Below, piece after piece: positions 10,905 through 20,672 of a stretch of 64,000 nt of DNA; position 1 is the first letter of the stretch, and each line of letters starts with the position of its first letter. The DNA lies in the NCBI GenBank assembly GCA_028023455.1, contig JAQFVV010000056.1, positions 3,102,001 through 3,166,000 on the forward strand, read 5' to 3'. A program made the translations under genes and the position numbers. Origin of the DNA: Epiperipatus broadwayi. Taxonomy: Eukaryota > Onychophora > Udeonychophora > Euonychophora > Peripatidae. A model generated the notes under the pieces. It worked only from the letters and a program-made list of their open reading frames with translations, did not search any database and was not told the DNA's origin.

Positions 10905-11960
10905 AAACATACCCAAATCCATATCAGTATAAAAAGAAGTATATCAACAAATAAATAAAATGCTAGAGTGGAAGATTATTAAAAAATGTGTTTCTGCTTA
11001 TATTAATCCTTAAGGTGTTGATCATGGAAAAGATGGATCTGTTAGGATTTGCCTTTATGCTGATTTTCTATCCTCAGTTGATTATCCTGAGCATGGAATT
11101 CCTCATTGAATACCTGAATTTCTAATCAAATTTAAAAATAAAACAGTATTCATTGACAAACAGCTACTAGCAGATATCTCTCTATCTTAGTGAACAAAAA
11201 TACACAGCCTTTAGGTATGAAGAATAATCATATATCTATGATAAGATGCCTTTCAAACTTATTAACAGTGAAACTGGTTTAATCCATTCTCAGGATAGAG
11301 TTATGTCTGAAGAAGTAATAAGAATAGTAATCATGTATGTAGATGACATTGTTATTGCCTAAGTGTAGATGAACATAGGAACATTTAGAAATTTCTTCAG
11401 AGAATGCCATGGTTAAGAATATCTAAATTTAATTTAAGTACAATAGCTGCAAAAGAAATTAATTTTCTAGGGTGTAGGGGTTCACAGAGTTAAACCACAT
11501 GGCAAATTTCCCAGTTCTAACATGAAACAATTGTGGTCATTCTTTGGATTATACAATTGCTTCCATAGGTTTTATCAGAAATTTTGCTTATGACATTCAA
11601 CATTTATCACAACTGCTTAAAAAGATAAAAAATAGAAGTGGACTGACAACCATTTAAATAAATTTAATATTATAAAGTCTAAATTTTTAAAACAGATCAT
11701 TTTATCATATTCCAATTTTAGTAAAACCTTTTACATTCAAACTGATAATAGTGATTTTGAATTAGGTGTTGTATTATTCCAACTAAATGATCAGCAGAAA
11801 CCACATTTTATACTCTCTAAGCTGCCTATTAAAAGGTGATGAGTCACAATATTTGACCACAGAGAAAGAGACCCTTGCTGCTATATGAGCATTTCAAAAG
11901 TTGTAACAATTTTTGTTTGATTTTAAATATGTCATTAATGATTATTAAAGTGCAGAATTT
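10905..11960 (+). pseudogene. Ty3/gypsy-like pol: reverse transcriptase and RNase H fragment
   Basis: LTR-retrotransposon polymerase remnant. In order: INKMLEWKII and KDGSVRICLYAD (RT N-terminal fingers, about 10950-11065), IPH and further RT pieces, the catalytic box MYVDDIVIA (YVDD at 11336-11347), EINFLGC (about 11455-11475), then PHFILSKLP and YLTTEKETLAAI (RNase H region, about 11790-11885), preceded by TFYIQTDNSDFELG containing the RNase H aspartate. Several frameshifts and stops. The frame stops abruptly where the PLE begins at 11969, and the matching integrase resumes at about 15750, so one pol gene has been split by the PLE. Confidence 0.75.
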
Positions 11961-11968
11961 GTCTACAG

Positions 11969-12348
11969 ATTTGTTATGATGGTATATTATTAGATGTGAT
12001 ATGTTGGACTATTTTCATCATCTATGAGTAAATATTGAATGTATAGAAAATTTTAAAGTTTATTTAAACTTTCAATATACAACTTGTTAGTAATAATATA
12101 CAATAAACAATACAGGTTAGTAATTACACAACATTTTGAGTAGTATTATTTCCACTCTTCTTCAAGTGTTGCTGGCCTGATATACACAGTGACAGTGTTT
12201 GCATAGAAGTTGATCTTGCACCTTTAGATTATTGAATATTGAATTTAAGGCAAATGCTTTAACCAATTGAGCTATTCTGTCAAAGGCAACAGATAATAGA
12301 AATTTAATATATTTATATGAGAGTTGGTTCAAATCCTCCTTTGTCCTT
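11969..12348 (-). repeat. PLE 1 5' pLTR, inverted copy
   Basis: Reverse complement of 12350-12722 with about 85-90% identity by eye. On the minus strand it begins at about 12350 (GAAGGACAAAGGAGGATTTG), continues through a tRNA-like A-box (12274-12263) and B-box (about 12218-12209) and the hammerhead-like core, and ends near 11969. Together the two form a palindrome of about 0.75 kb. Confidence 0.85.
12120..12170 (-). ncRNA. Hammerhead-like core in PLE 1 inverted pLTR (decayed)
   Basis: Minus strand: ACAC (12169-12166), then TTGAAGA where CTGANGA is expected (C3 changed to T), an extra A, stem II GAGTGG/CTACTC (6 bp), then AAAATGTT where GAAACGTT is expected, then GTGT closing stem I. All differences from the consensus are C-to-T or G-to-A, and two fall at CpG sites, as expected from methylation decay. 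Probably inactive. Confidence 0.55.
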
Positions 12349-12409
12349 CAATTTTTTTAACCAACCCTCATATATAAATATATCAAATTTCTACTAAATG
12401 TTGCCTTTG

Positions 12410-12500
12410 ATAAAATAGCTCAGTTGGTAAGAGTGTTTGCCTTAAATTCAATATTCAAGAATCTAAAGGTGTGAGTTCAATTTCTATGTGAATACTATCA
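12410..12500 (+). other. tRNA-like segment (Pol III A-box/B-box) in PLE 1 pLTR
   Basis: TAGCTCAGTTGG at 12416-12427 fits the internal promoter A-box and the D-arm of many tRNAs. GTTCAATTT at 12475-12483 is close to the B-box/T-arm consensus. The third pLTR has TAGCTCAGTTGG at 15536-15547 and GTTCAACTT at 15593-15601, so the pair is conserved. Spacing between boxes is about 58 bases, longer than in most tRNAs. It is not a functional tRNA: no acceptor stem or clear anticodon arm is seen. It could drive Pol III transcription, or be the fossil of a SINE captured by the PLE. Confidence 0.65.
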
Positions 12501-12520
12501 CTATGCATATCAGATCAGCA

Positions 12521-12565
12521 ACACCTGAAGAAGAGTGGAGAATAATACTATTCAAAACGTTGTGT
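12521..12565 (+). ncRNA. Hammerhead-like ribozyme in PLE 1 plus pLTR
   Basis: ACAC (12521-12524), core CTGAAGA (12525-12531, fits CTGANGA), one extra A, stem II GAGTGG (12533-12538) with CTATTC (12548-12553), then AAAACGTT (12554-12561) and GTGT (12562-12565) pairing with ACAC as stem I. Stem III is reduced to the self-complementary ACGT, as described for the minimal, dimer-acting hammerheads of Penelope elements. The G12 position of GAAA is A here, which should abolish activity in this copy. Confidence 0.65.
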
Positions 12566-12899
12566 AATTAATACCTGTATTGTTTATTTATATGTTATTA
12601 CTACCAAGTTGTTGTATTTGGAAGGTTTAAATAAAGTTTAAAATTTTTTAAACATTCAACATTCACTCATAGATGAAAATAGTCCAACATATCACATCTA
12701 ATAATATACCTCCATCACAAACCTTCAGACCAATATAAGTACTAGGTATGAACCTGATGTTACATTGAAATTTATACATTATGAATAATTATGTCTAAAA
12801 CTGGATAACATAGAAAATCATTTAACTTATACTTATATAAGGTATATGCACCTTGTGTGCTTAATAAGAATTAATATTAACTTTCTTATATAAATGTAA

Positions 12900-14950
12900 A
12901 TCAAAAGGAATTGCAGTTAAAACCTCCTATTTCTTTCAAGAGAGCTGAGAAGATTATCCAGAGAGCAAATGAGACCTTATTGAAAGAAAGTATAAAGGTT
13001 CAATGGTTTCCAAATATCAAACATTGCATTCTATTAGAAATGTTGAATGTTTTCTACAAAATAATCTTACAGCTGAAATTTTCTCAATAATTTTTCAAGC
13101 AGTGAACAGATCATATTGTAAGTTACATGGAAGGATAAAAGAATTTCCAAAGAAGAACATGGGGAAGTCAAAAGTCATTCTGCAACTATCAGTTTTGTCA
13201 ATGAAAAATCTTACTTCTAAACACCTATCATCAGTTCTTGAAAAAGGTTTGAACTTTGCCATTACACCATCTACTGTTCCAACATTGGATATAGTTGCTG
13301 CTACTGAGGAGATGACCCAAAATTTGTCTGTAGAAGAAGCAGAAGAGTTACACTGGAGAATTAAAAGGAAATTTGAAAGACATCAAATGCGTAATCAAAA
13401 ATCAAAGATTTTCATGTGATGAGAGGAAATATATTAAATTTCCCAAACAGGCTACTGAAAAAGGTAAAATTATAGTTATAATGAATAAAAGTGATTATGA
13501 TATCAAAGTACAATGTCTTCTCACAGCAGACCAATACAAAAAAGTGCAAAAATCCAATTCCAAAGACAGAGGTAAACTACAAGCATTACTCCAGAAGCAT
13601 CACATGTATTTCATTGATTTCGAAAAAAAAATTAACTTTGTATTTTAGAAAGATTCCTCACCTGTATGGACTACCTAAAATCCATAAAGACAATGTTCCA
13701 TTAAGGCCTATTGCTAGCTTTAGAAATTCACCATATCAAAATTTGTCAAGATTTCTTCTTGAAGTTGTTAGTCCATTAGCATACAGGACACAATTCTTCA
13801 CCAGGGATCTAAGCACTTTGTAAAATTACTCAGGAACATGAAAATGGAAAGAATTGACATATTGGTAAGCTTTGATGTGGAAAGTCTATTTACTAATGTA
13901 TCATGTGATAAAGCATTGTCTATTGTAAGGAAAAGGTTATCTGATTATAATACAAACAACTCTACTCATTGATAGTACAATGGAATTACTAACATTCTGC
14001 ATAATAGCAATATACCATCAATATAACTCAGAACTTTTCCAACAAAATCAAGGAATGGCCATGGTATTGCTAATGTCCCCCTTGAGCAACATTTACATAG
14101 AACTTAAACCACATCCATAAATATGACTCCATGTCCACCTAAAATGTGGCTTCAGTATGTTGATGATACATTTGTGGTATGACCACATGTTGAGGTGCAG
14201 TTACAGTCAGTCTGGATGCATATTAACAAAATAACTCTTTCAATTAAATTCACAATGGATTCAGAGCAAGAACAAAAATTGGCATTCTTGGATGTTCTTG
14301 TAACAAGACTCCCTCAGGGCAAAGTAAAAATAATAGTATTTAGGAAACCAACACACACTGGCAAATACATGGTATATACATCCAATCATACCAGAAGCAC
14401 TAAACATGGAATTGTACTATCAGTATAGAATGGAGCAAAGAAGATTTGTTCAGAAACCAGTGGTATGGAAAAAGAAAATATTCACATAGAACAAATGCTA
14501 TGAAGAATGGTTATCTATCAGCAGTCAATAAGAAAATCTTTCATGGACAACACAAAAAGACACCAAAAGAGAAAAATTCTGTACATACCAGGGATAGCAG
14601 ACAAATTAAAGAAAATCTGCAGTCAGTATAAAATTAGAACAGCTTTCCAAAGCCATACCATACTTCAAGGAATTCTTACTTCTAATAAGCCTAAACTGGA
14701 AATATTGAAGAGCAAAAACTGCATCTATGAAATACTATGTGAATGTGGAAGGAAATATAGTGAGAATACCTGTCACCCTGTTGAACAATGATTAAAAGAA
14801 CACAAACTAATGGTTAAAAGAGAAAAATAGATGTGTCTACTGTAGCAGACCATGTATGCCTAATGATCACATGTTTAATTGGGAAAATACAGAAATATTG
14901 GTTAAAGAGGAAAAATGCATAGAAGAAAATTAAATAAATATGCTCTTATA
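12900..14950 (+). pseudogene. PLE 1 reverse transcriptase with C-terminal GIY-YIG endonuclease
   Basis: Penelope polymerase with several frameshifts. 13003-13419 covers the N-terminal domain (NLTSKHLSSVLEKGLNFAI, then LDIVAA). 13373-13648 continues with ERKYIKF and MNKSDYD. From about 13650 the RT core reads LYGLPKIHK...PLRPIASFRNSPY (LPKIHK at about 13670-13687), diagnostic of Penelope RTs. The catalytic YVDD is at 14156-14167, interrupted soon after by a stop. 14195-14428 holds AFLDVLVTR and FRKPTHTGKYM. The end of 14507-14791 reads CIYEILCECGRKY...HPVEQ, a GIY-YIG nuclease with the YIG motif decayed (YSE), and an H-rich tail follows out of frame to about 14950. It would do RNA-primed target-site reverse transcription and DNA nicking; now dead. 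Confidence 0.85.
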
Positions 14951-15042
14951 ACAATGATAAATAATCCTATAAGTCAATCCAGTGTGGCAATATACAAAGT
15001 ATAAAAACCTCTAATTAATTTTGCTCTTAGGAAAAATTAATA

Positions 15043-15094
15043 TTAAATAATAATAATAATAAGAATAATAATAATAATAATAATAACAATAATG

Positions 15095-15137
<43 letters not shown>

Positions 15138-15430
15138 GAAGAAGAAGAAGAAGAAGAAGAAGAAAAAGAAGAAGAAAAAGAAGAAGAAGAAGAAGAAGAA
15201 GAAGAAAAGAAGAAGAAGAAGAAGAAGAAGAAGAAGAAGAAGAAGAAGAAGAAGAAGAAGAAGAAGAAGAAGAAGAAGAAGAAGAAGAAGAAGAAGAAGA
15301 AGAAGAAGAAGAAGAAGAAGAAGAAGAAGAAGAAGAAGAAGAAGAAGAAGAAGAAGAAGAAGAAGAAGAAGAAGAAGAAGAAGAAGAAGAAGAAGAAGAA
15401 GAAGAAGAAGAAGAAGAAGAAGAAGAAGAA
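15043..15430. repeat. (AAT)n then (AAG)n microsatellite
   Basis: About 90 bases of AAT/ATA repeats run directly into about 290 bases of nearly perfect AAG/GAA repeat. It yields a meaningless poly-Glu ORF. It sits between the PLE coding remnant and its 3' pLTR. The purine strand (about 100% R) could form triplex DNA. Confidence 0.95.
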
Positions 15431-15446
15431 CTAATTAGCCTTGTTC

Positions 15447-15737
15447 TTCAAAAAAATTGAAGGACACAGGAGAATTTGAACCAATGCTTATAATTAAATA
15501 TATCAATTTTCTACTGTATGTTGTCTTTGACAGAATAGCTCAGTTGGTTAGAGAATGCCTTAAATTTGATATTCAAGAATCTAAAGGTGTGAGTTCAACT
15601 TCTTTGTGAATACTAGCACTGTGCATATCAGACCAGCATCACCTGATGACGAGTGAAGAATAATACTACTTGAAACATTGTGTAATTACTAACCTATATT
15701 GCTTATTTGTATGTTATTCTAACAAGTTGTTGTATTT
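15447..15737 (+). repeat. PLE 1 3' pLTR
   Basis: Direct copy of the 5' pLTR, starting with TTGAAGGACACAGGAGAATT and ending after TTGTTGTATTT, where gypsy integrase sequence resumes. It lacks the A/T-rich last 60 or so bases of the 5' copies. It contains the A-box (15536-15547), the B-box (15593-15601) and the best-preserved hammerhead core of the element (15639-15683). Confidence 0.85.
15639..15683 (+). ncRNA. Hammerhead-like ribozyme in PLE 1 3' pLTR (core intact)
   Basis: TCAC (15639-15642), intact CTGATGA (15643-15649), extra C, stem II GAGTGA (15651-15656) with CTACTT (15666-15671; 5 pairs including G-U), intact GAAA (15672-15675) followed by CATT, then GTGT (15680-15683). Three of four stem I pairs are kept. 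Stem III is ACAT instead of the self-complementary ACGT. All catalytic core bases are present, unlike the two 5' copies, so this is the copy to test. Confidence 0.65.
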
Positions 15738-15740
15738 AGT

Positions 15741-16720
15741 CAAATTATTGCTTGTTTAACATTGGGGAAGGTTCAGGAAATAATAAATTAATTAATAAAT
15801 CAATAGATAGATATAAAATACTACAAAATTTATTATTGTACAAAACTGATGAAACTGATGACCAGTCATGGAAAGTTATAGTTTCCACATGCATTAGATG
15901 CAAATTAATTTATTATGTACACTGTTTATATGGACATTATGGGCCCAGGAAAGTTGATTATATTTTATAGAAATTATTTTATTGGCTATGTTCATATTGA
16001 ACCATTTAAAATATTGTGAAATTTGACTAAAATCAAAATATTCCAGCAGATCTTATGCAGGAAAACTCCAATCTATACTACCAAGTCAACATAATGATGT
16101 CCTAGCCATCAATTTTTATGGACCTCTCCTACCATTTCAGGGATTTTAATTCATCCTCATAGCTTACAATGTTTTTTTTTCAAAATACATAATATTATCC
16201 TGTTATCAAAGATGACATTAAAAATGTTATTAAATGCCTGCAGCATTGCCAATTTTTATTAATAAGAAAGCCAATATTCATCTTGAAAGATTATTCTACC
16301 TCTTTTATGACCAAAGAATGAAAAAGGTGGATGAAAAATCAGAAAATTAAATATTTTTTAAACTCAATCCAAAACCCACTGTTTAACCCTTACAAGAGAA
16401 TCATGCAAGAGTTGGTAGACAATTTAGAGTCTATCTGGAGGGTAACCATAGAAGTTGTTGAACAAATTAAAATAATTAATTATATTAATATGACTCAAAG
16501 CAAGACCACTATATTTTTTACCCATCCAGCTACTTTTTTGATGAAATAAGCTTTTATTAATTAAAATTTCAATGCCAATAATTATAGAGAAAGTAAGGCA
16601 AAAATAAATTTAGCTGAAATGAGTTGTAAATAGATATTGCAATCAACACAACAACCCATGTTTTTAAAATTAATGATTTCATCTTGGTATAAATACCCAG
16701 GCTAATAACCCATAAAAACA
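15741..16720 (+). pseudogene. Ty3/gypsy-like pol: integrase fragment
   Basis: Continues the pol gene split by the PLE. The open stretch to 15970 holds YYVHCLYGHYG (the HH part of the HHCC zinc finger, with a second CxxC pair not clearly kept). In shifting frames follow INFYGPL with a GF after it (catalytic-core start, about 16110-16150), ILYPVIKDDI (about 16190) and, in the open stretch 16331-16549, KNQKIKYFLNSIQNPLFNP, matching the end of the core domain. Further decayed sequence to about 16720 reads WYKYPG. Stops and indels throughout. Integrases of this class insert the cDNA; this one cannot. Confidence 0.7.
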
Positions 16721-19331
16721 TAAATTTAAAAAATATATACCATATATATGAGGAACCTTTCCAAATTAAGAGGAAAGTTGGAGAAAATGCATTATTGCTA
16801 TAAATTTCAGATGAGATATGGGATACCTATAATGAATGCTGTTCAAAGCCCATGCCACATCTTTAGAAAATTTATATATCTTAATTTATATTAAATAAAT
16901 AACATAACATAATACAACTGACATATTCAATATATAATGCGTAGCAAGTAATAAAACAATAAAGATATAATCTATAAGTTTCACAACAAAAGAAATTAAA
17001 TCTATAAGAATAAACATGAAATTGTTATTAAGTGAAGCAGACATAGATTTATTATACCAATAAGCCATCATTTTAGATATTTTTTTGATAAATAATATAA
17101 GATAAAATGGTAATTATAGTTCCTAATTATATATTAAAGACTTATTAAAGGAAACACTTTATATTATGAAAAAAATGGGGCGTATTAAAATTTTCCCTTT
17201 CTTTAAAAGAATAATTTACTATCGAATAGAAATCTAAGCTTAGTATTTGTAATACTAGTAAATTAAAACATTATACATATTGTTAATCATATATTATTGT
17301 TTATAAACACTTATAAGCCAAGAAAAATTTTTTCCATGGGGGAGAGCAAATGTGATAGTTACTTTATATATCTAAATAACAATTTTATTCACTTTTTAAA
17401 ATACTTGTAGCAGTTTTAAAAATGCAATTTTATATTTAATTAGAAATATTTTCACATAAAATTAGCTTTTAAAAGAACAATACACTAATAAAATACATAA
17501 TACTGTCAAAATATGAATAAATTAATTAAAATAGAATCAGAAAATCAATACTTATATTATAGAAATAGTAGTAAAACTACTCATACAATAATGATATAAA
17601 CTAACTGTAATATTGGAATATGCATGTGCATGTGTGAATATTTATGTTTCTTTAATATATTATAAATTTGAAGGAGTACTATCTTAAGATATTTAGCAAA
17701 GTTATTTTAAATCTGAAATAAAATATCAATTACTGTGACAATGATAATAAAATAAAAGTCATTTATTTTAATATCTGTAATATAAATCTTTATTTTAATA
17801 ATGATTATGAGAATATAAAAACTAACCAATATAATTAAGCCCCTTAATATTATAAATTGCACTTTAACCTCACCTTTAACTGCATTTTTGCACGTTTCAG
17901 TCTATTATGGTTCATTTAAGGAAATTTTACATTTTTGTTATTATTACACTATAATGTGTTTATTAATTTTATTAAAATATATAATATTGTATTGTAATCC
18001 CCCCCCCACCAAAACCCACCCCCCCCCCCAAGGCCCCCCCCCCATGTGGTGGGAAATGGGTGGGGGAAAAATTTATTTTTCTTTTCAATGAGAAGTTGTT
18101 TTGTATATATATTTTAAAATATTATTTGTAATTTTAAATTTGTTTCATTAAAACTGGCACTATAACTTCTTCAAAATTTCAAATTGCATCTACCAGAAAT
18201 ATATATCTATGGCAACACAGTCAAAATATCACATAAAATATTAAAATGAAAAAATTTGAATGAGGATAATTATGAAATTAGTCATGTGATTAAAACCTAT
18301 AAATATATCTACTCAAGAGGAATCTTTCTATTTCATTACCAGTTAATTACAGGAAAACCTCAAAGCTTGAATATAAATTAAATCATATTGGCATAGTTAA
18401 TTGTGGTGATGGAGTAGTAGACTTTACTAATCATTTTACCCATTTGGGAAAATGCATGTCTCAACTGTCCAACTAAATAATCAAAACAACTGAAGATAAT
18501 CATCATCTTAAAATGCATGGCAAACAAAATGAAACAAATTTTTTTTATTGAAATAGAAAATTTAAAAACTACTTTGGAAAGTTGTTCTTCACATATCTAT
18601 AAGACTTCAAAACCACTCGTTACTATATTTATTACAATTGATTTAAAAGTTATGAGATAAGTACCTACATATTGGATGCTTATTGTTAAATCAAATTTTA
18701 AAACTAATGAGCTTACTCTTCATAAATGTTTTTTTTTCAATAAATGTTATAATTAATGAATCCCACTTTCCAAAAGATTACTAATTATATGCTTCATACT
18801 TAAAGAAATGAAGTAAACAATTTGTGATATATATTACATATTTTAATAATTTTACTATTAATGGATTTTTCTCAAAGACAAAAATTTCATCATTTATTAT
18901 CCTACAAGGATTAATTCTCCATTCTCTGTGATATTATAATTAAAAATGCTGCAGGATTTCAACCACTATATAATATTTGAAAAGATCGCACCATGATAAA
19001 ATATTGGAACTCTTAAAAATACTTTAAGTGAAATTAGAAATTGTAAGGAATATGTTCTTATTTATTATTATATATAGTTATTTTGGTTAAATAAAAGTTC
19101 TCCCAAAAAATAACAAGAGTAAAAATGGTTATACTGGTAATATATTTAAATTGCATTATTATAATTTAACATTGATCACTGAAGTAAGTATATGAGTATT
19201 CAATGTACTTTAAAGACAGGTTGTTAGTTAATTAATATCAATTATTATCTGTAATAAAATATAATATTTTAGATGTTTCATGTGTTTTATTGATCTGAAG
19301 TCCAGTCCATGCTGTTGTATTGAATGCTATA
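16721..19331. other. AT-rich spacer with a poly-C/poly-G tract
   Basis: No gene or repeat family recognised. The only striking part is 17999-18070, given separately. Confidence 0.4.
17999..18070. repeat. C-homopolymer tracts followed by G-rich stretch
   Basis: Three C-runs of 7-10 bases (18001-18044) followed by GGTGGGAAATGGGTGGGGG. Very unlike the surrounding AT-rich sequence. The two halves are roughly complementary and could fold back; the G-rich half has G-runs of two to five. Confidence 0.85.
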
Positions 19332-20010
19332 CAGCAGCATTTCCCTACCTTTTTATTTGGCAATCCAGCAAATGACCTAGAAAAATTTTTGCAGACTGGA
19401 AAGTTTGCAAAATAAGTTTTTTTACAAAAGTTTTATTAAAAATCAAATAAAATAAATACATAAAAAATTAACAAAAATTAGTAACACAATCAACACATTA
19501 ACATGAAATTAAATATCACACATTTCAGTTCAAGGTGTCATGATAAACCTGAATTTTAGATATTCTTTATCATAATCTCAAATAAAATCCTCTTTATTTT
19601 TATATTTTCCCACATTTTCATCATCTACTTGTCTTTTGTCAACTACATCAGAAGATGTACTGATAGGCCAATTGATGTTTTCATTTTGGTTTTCTTTGTC
19701 AGTCTCATTGACATTAACATAATCTTTTTAAAATTTTTTGAAAATAGATTGTTGTGTCACTTTAAAAAGGTTATTCCAAAAAAAAAAATTTTTAAATAAA
19801 AATAATGAAATCTTAATTTTAAAATTTTATCGTATTCAATGAAAGATTTTGCTACTTTTACCTAAATAAACCAATCAAAACAATATAATACATTTTAAGC
19901 ACATGCATTAATCAATATAAAAATTTGATGTACATAATTTGGTTTATTTTTGCATAAATGCCATGAATGCACAAAAAAATTTATGGACCGGCAGCTTGGA
20001 AACATTGCTA
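19332..20010. mobile_element. hAT-like non-autonomous DNA element
   Basis: The left end CAGCAGCATTTCCCTACCTT and the reverse complement of the right end (TAGCAATGTTTCCAAGCTGC) are imperfect terminal inverted repeats of the style found in hAT transposons (CAG...TTTCCCAA). The inside is AT-rich, with no transposase ORF. A clear 8-bp target duplication could not be confirmed at the edges. Confidence 0.65.
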
Positions 20011-20545
20011 TAAGATATCTGAAGTCTATTTACAAATAAATATATTTATATAGTTAAGATATTTTATAAGAATTACCCTGTGATTATCAATATAGGTACG
20101 TTAAGGTTTATATGAAGAATATAATAAATTATAATTGTGGTAATAAGACTTATATAAATAATATTGGGTGTTATTTAGTAGAGAAAGCTCTTATCAACAT
20201 GTGTTTAATCTTTCATTTATAAATGTTGGCTTAGATAATCTGGTATACTATTACCTTTACTTATATAAGTTAGGCAAGATACCTTACATCTTTAGAAAAT
20301 TATATTATAATAGAGTAAATGTTCTCAATGTTTTAAGGAATAACTAAGTTTATATCAACCAGATAGTTAGAGGAAAAATGGATTAAACTATTTACTTAGA
20401 CATCAAATAAAACTTTATTTGAAGTTGTTTATTAATGATTATTAATACTTAAGTTTTTTCTATCTTTTGCTTAATAACTTTCTTCAATAATGTATTTTAT
20501 TCCCACATCACATAAAGATAGACATGTATAGTTATTAATATTGTA
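20011..20545. other. AT-rich spacer
   Basis: Nothing beyond AT-rich sequence could be recognised. Confidence 0.4.
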
Positions 20546-20672
20546 CCGGTCAGAATTGTATGTTCATTTAACAAGGTTTAGAATCTAAGCAAAAGTACCC
20601 TAATTCCACTCATGCCCGAGATACACAGGTCAGGAGCAATCATGAATTCTGCCCTATTTGCTCTTCTCTAAA
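20546..20672 (+). repeat. Terminal segment shared with the insert at 51.07-51.2 kb
   Basis: Aligns over about 120 bases with 51077-51200. Shared words include CATGCCCGAGAT versus AAGCCCAAGAT, AGGTCAGGA in both, and ATTC followed by CCC. The two places therefore hold one end of the same unidentified element. See the insert at 51.07-53.99 kb. Confidence 0.55.

Larger units (their letters stand above)
12350..12722 (+). repeat. PLE 1 5' pLTR, plus copy
   Basis: Direct-orientation terminal repeat adjoining the coding region. It holds an A-box-like TAGCTCAGTTGG (12416-12427), a B-box-like GTTCAATTT (12475-12483), the hammerhead-like core (12521-12565) and an A/T-rich tail that pairs with the inverted copy. 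Confidence 0.85.
11969..15740 (+). mobile_element. Penelope-like element 1 (PLE) with inverted 5' pLTR pair and direct 3' pLTR
   Basis: About 3.8 kb. Two terminal repeats lie head to head at the 5' side (11969-12348 minus, 12350-12722 plus); one lies at the 3' side in plus orientation (15447-15737). Between them is a broken RT-GIY-YIG polyprotein (about 12900-14950). An inverted extra pLTR at the 5' side is characteristic of Penelope elements. The insertion splits a gypsy-like pol gene. A (AAT)n/(AAG)n tract separates the coding part from the 3' pLTR. Each pLTR contains a tRNA-like segment followed by a hammerhead-like core. Confidence 0.85.

Noticed and set aside
12416-12500. A functional tRNA gene
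   Set aside because: Only the A- and B-box regions match; no acceptor stem or anticodon loop can be drawn, and it is repeated within the PLE terminal repeats.
15092-15460. ORF with poly-Ile, poly-Arg and poly-Glu
   Set aside because: It is the six-frame translation of the AAT/AAG microsatellite, not a gene.
15847-15885. CTGATGAAACTGATGACCAG as a further hammerhead core in the gypsy fragment
   Set aside because: The sequence codes for integrase region residues (KTDETDDQSW), stem II would have two pairs at most, and there is no stem I.
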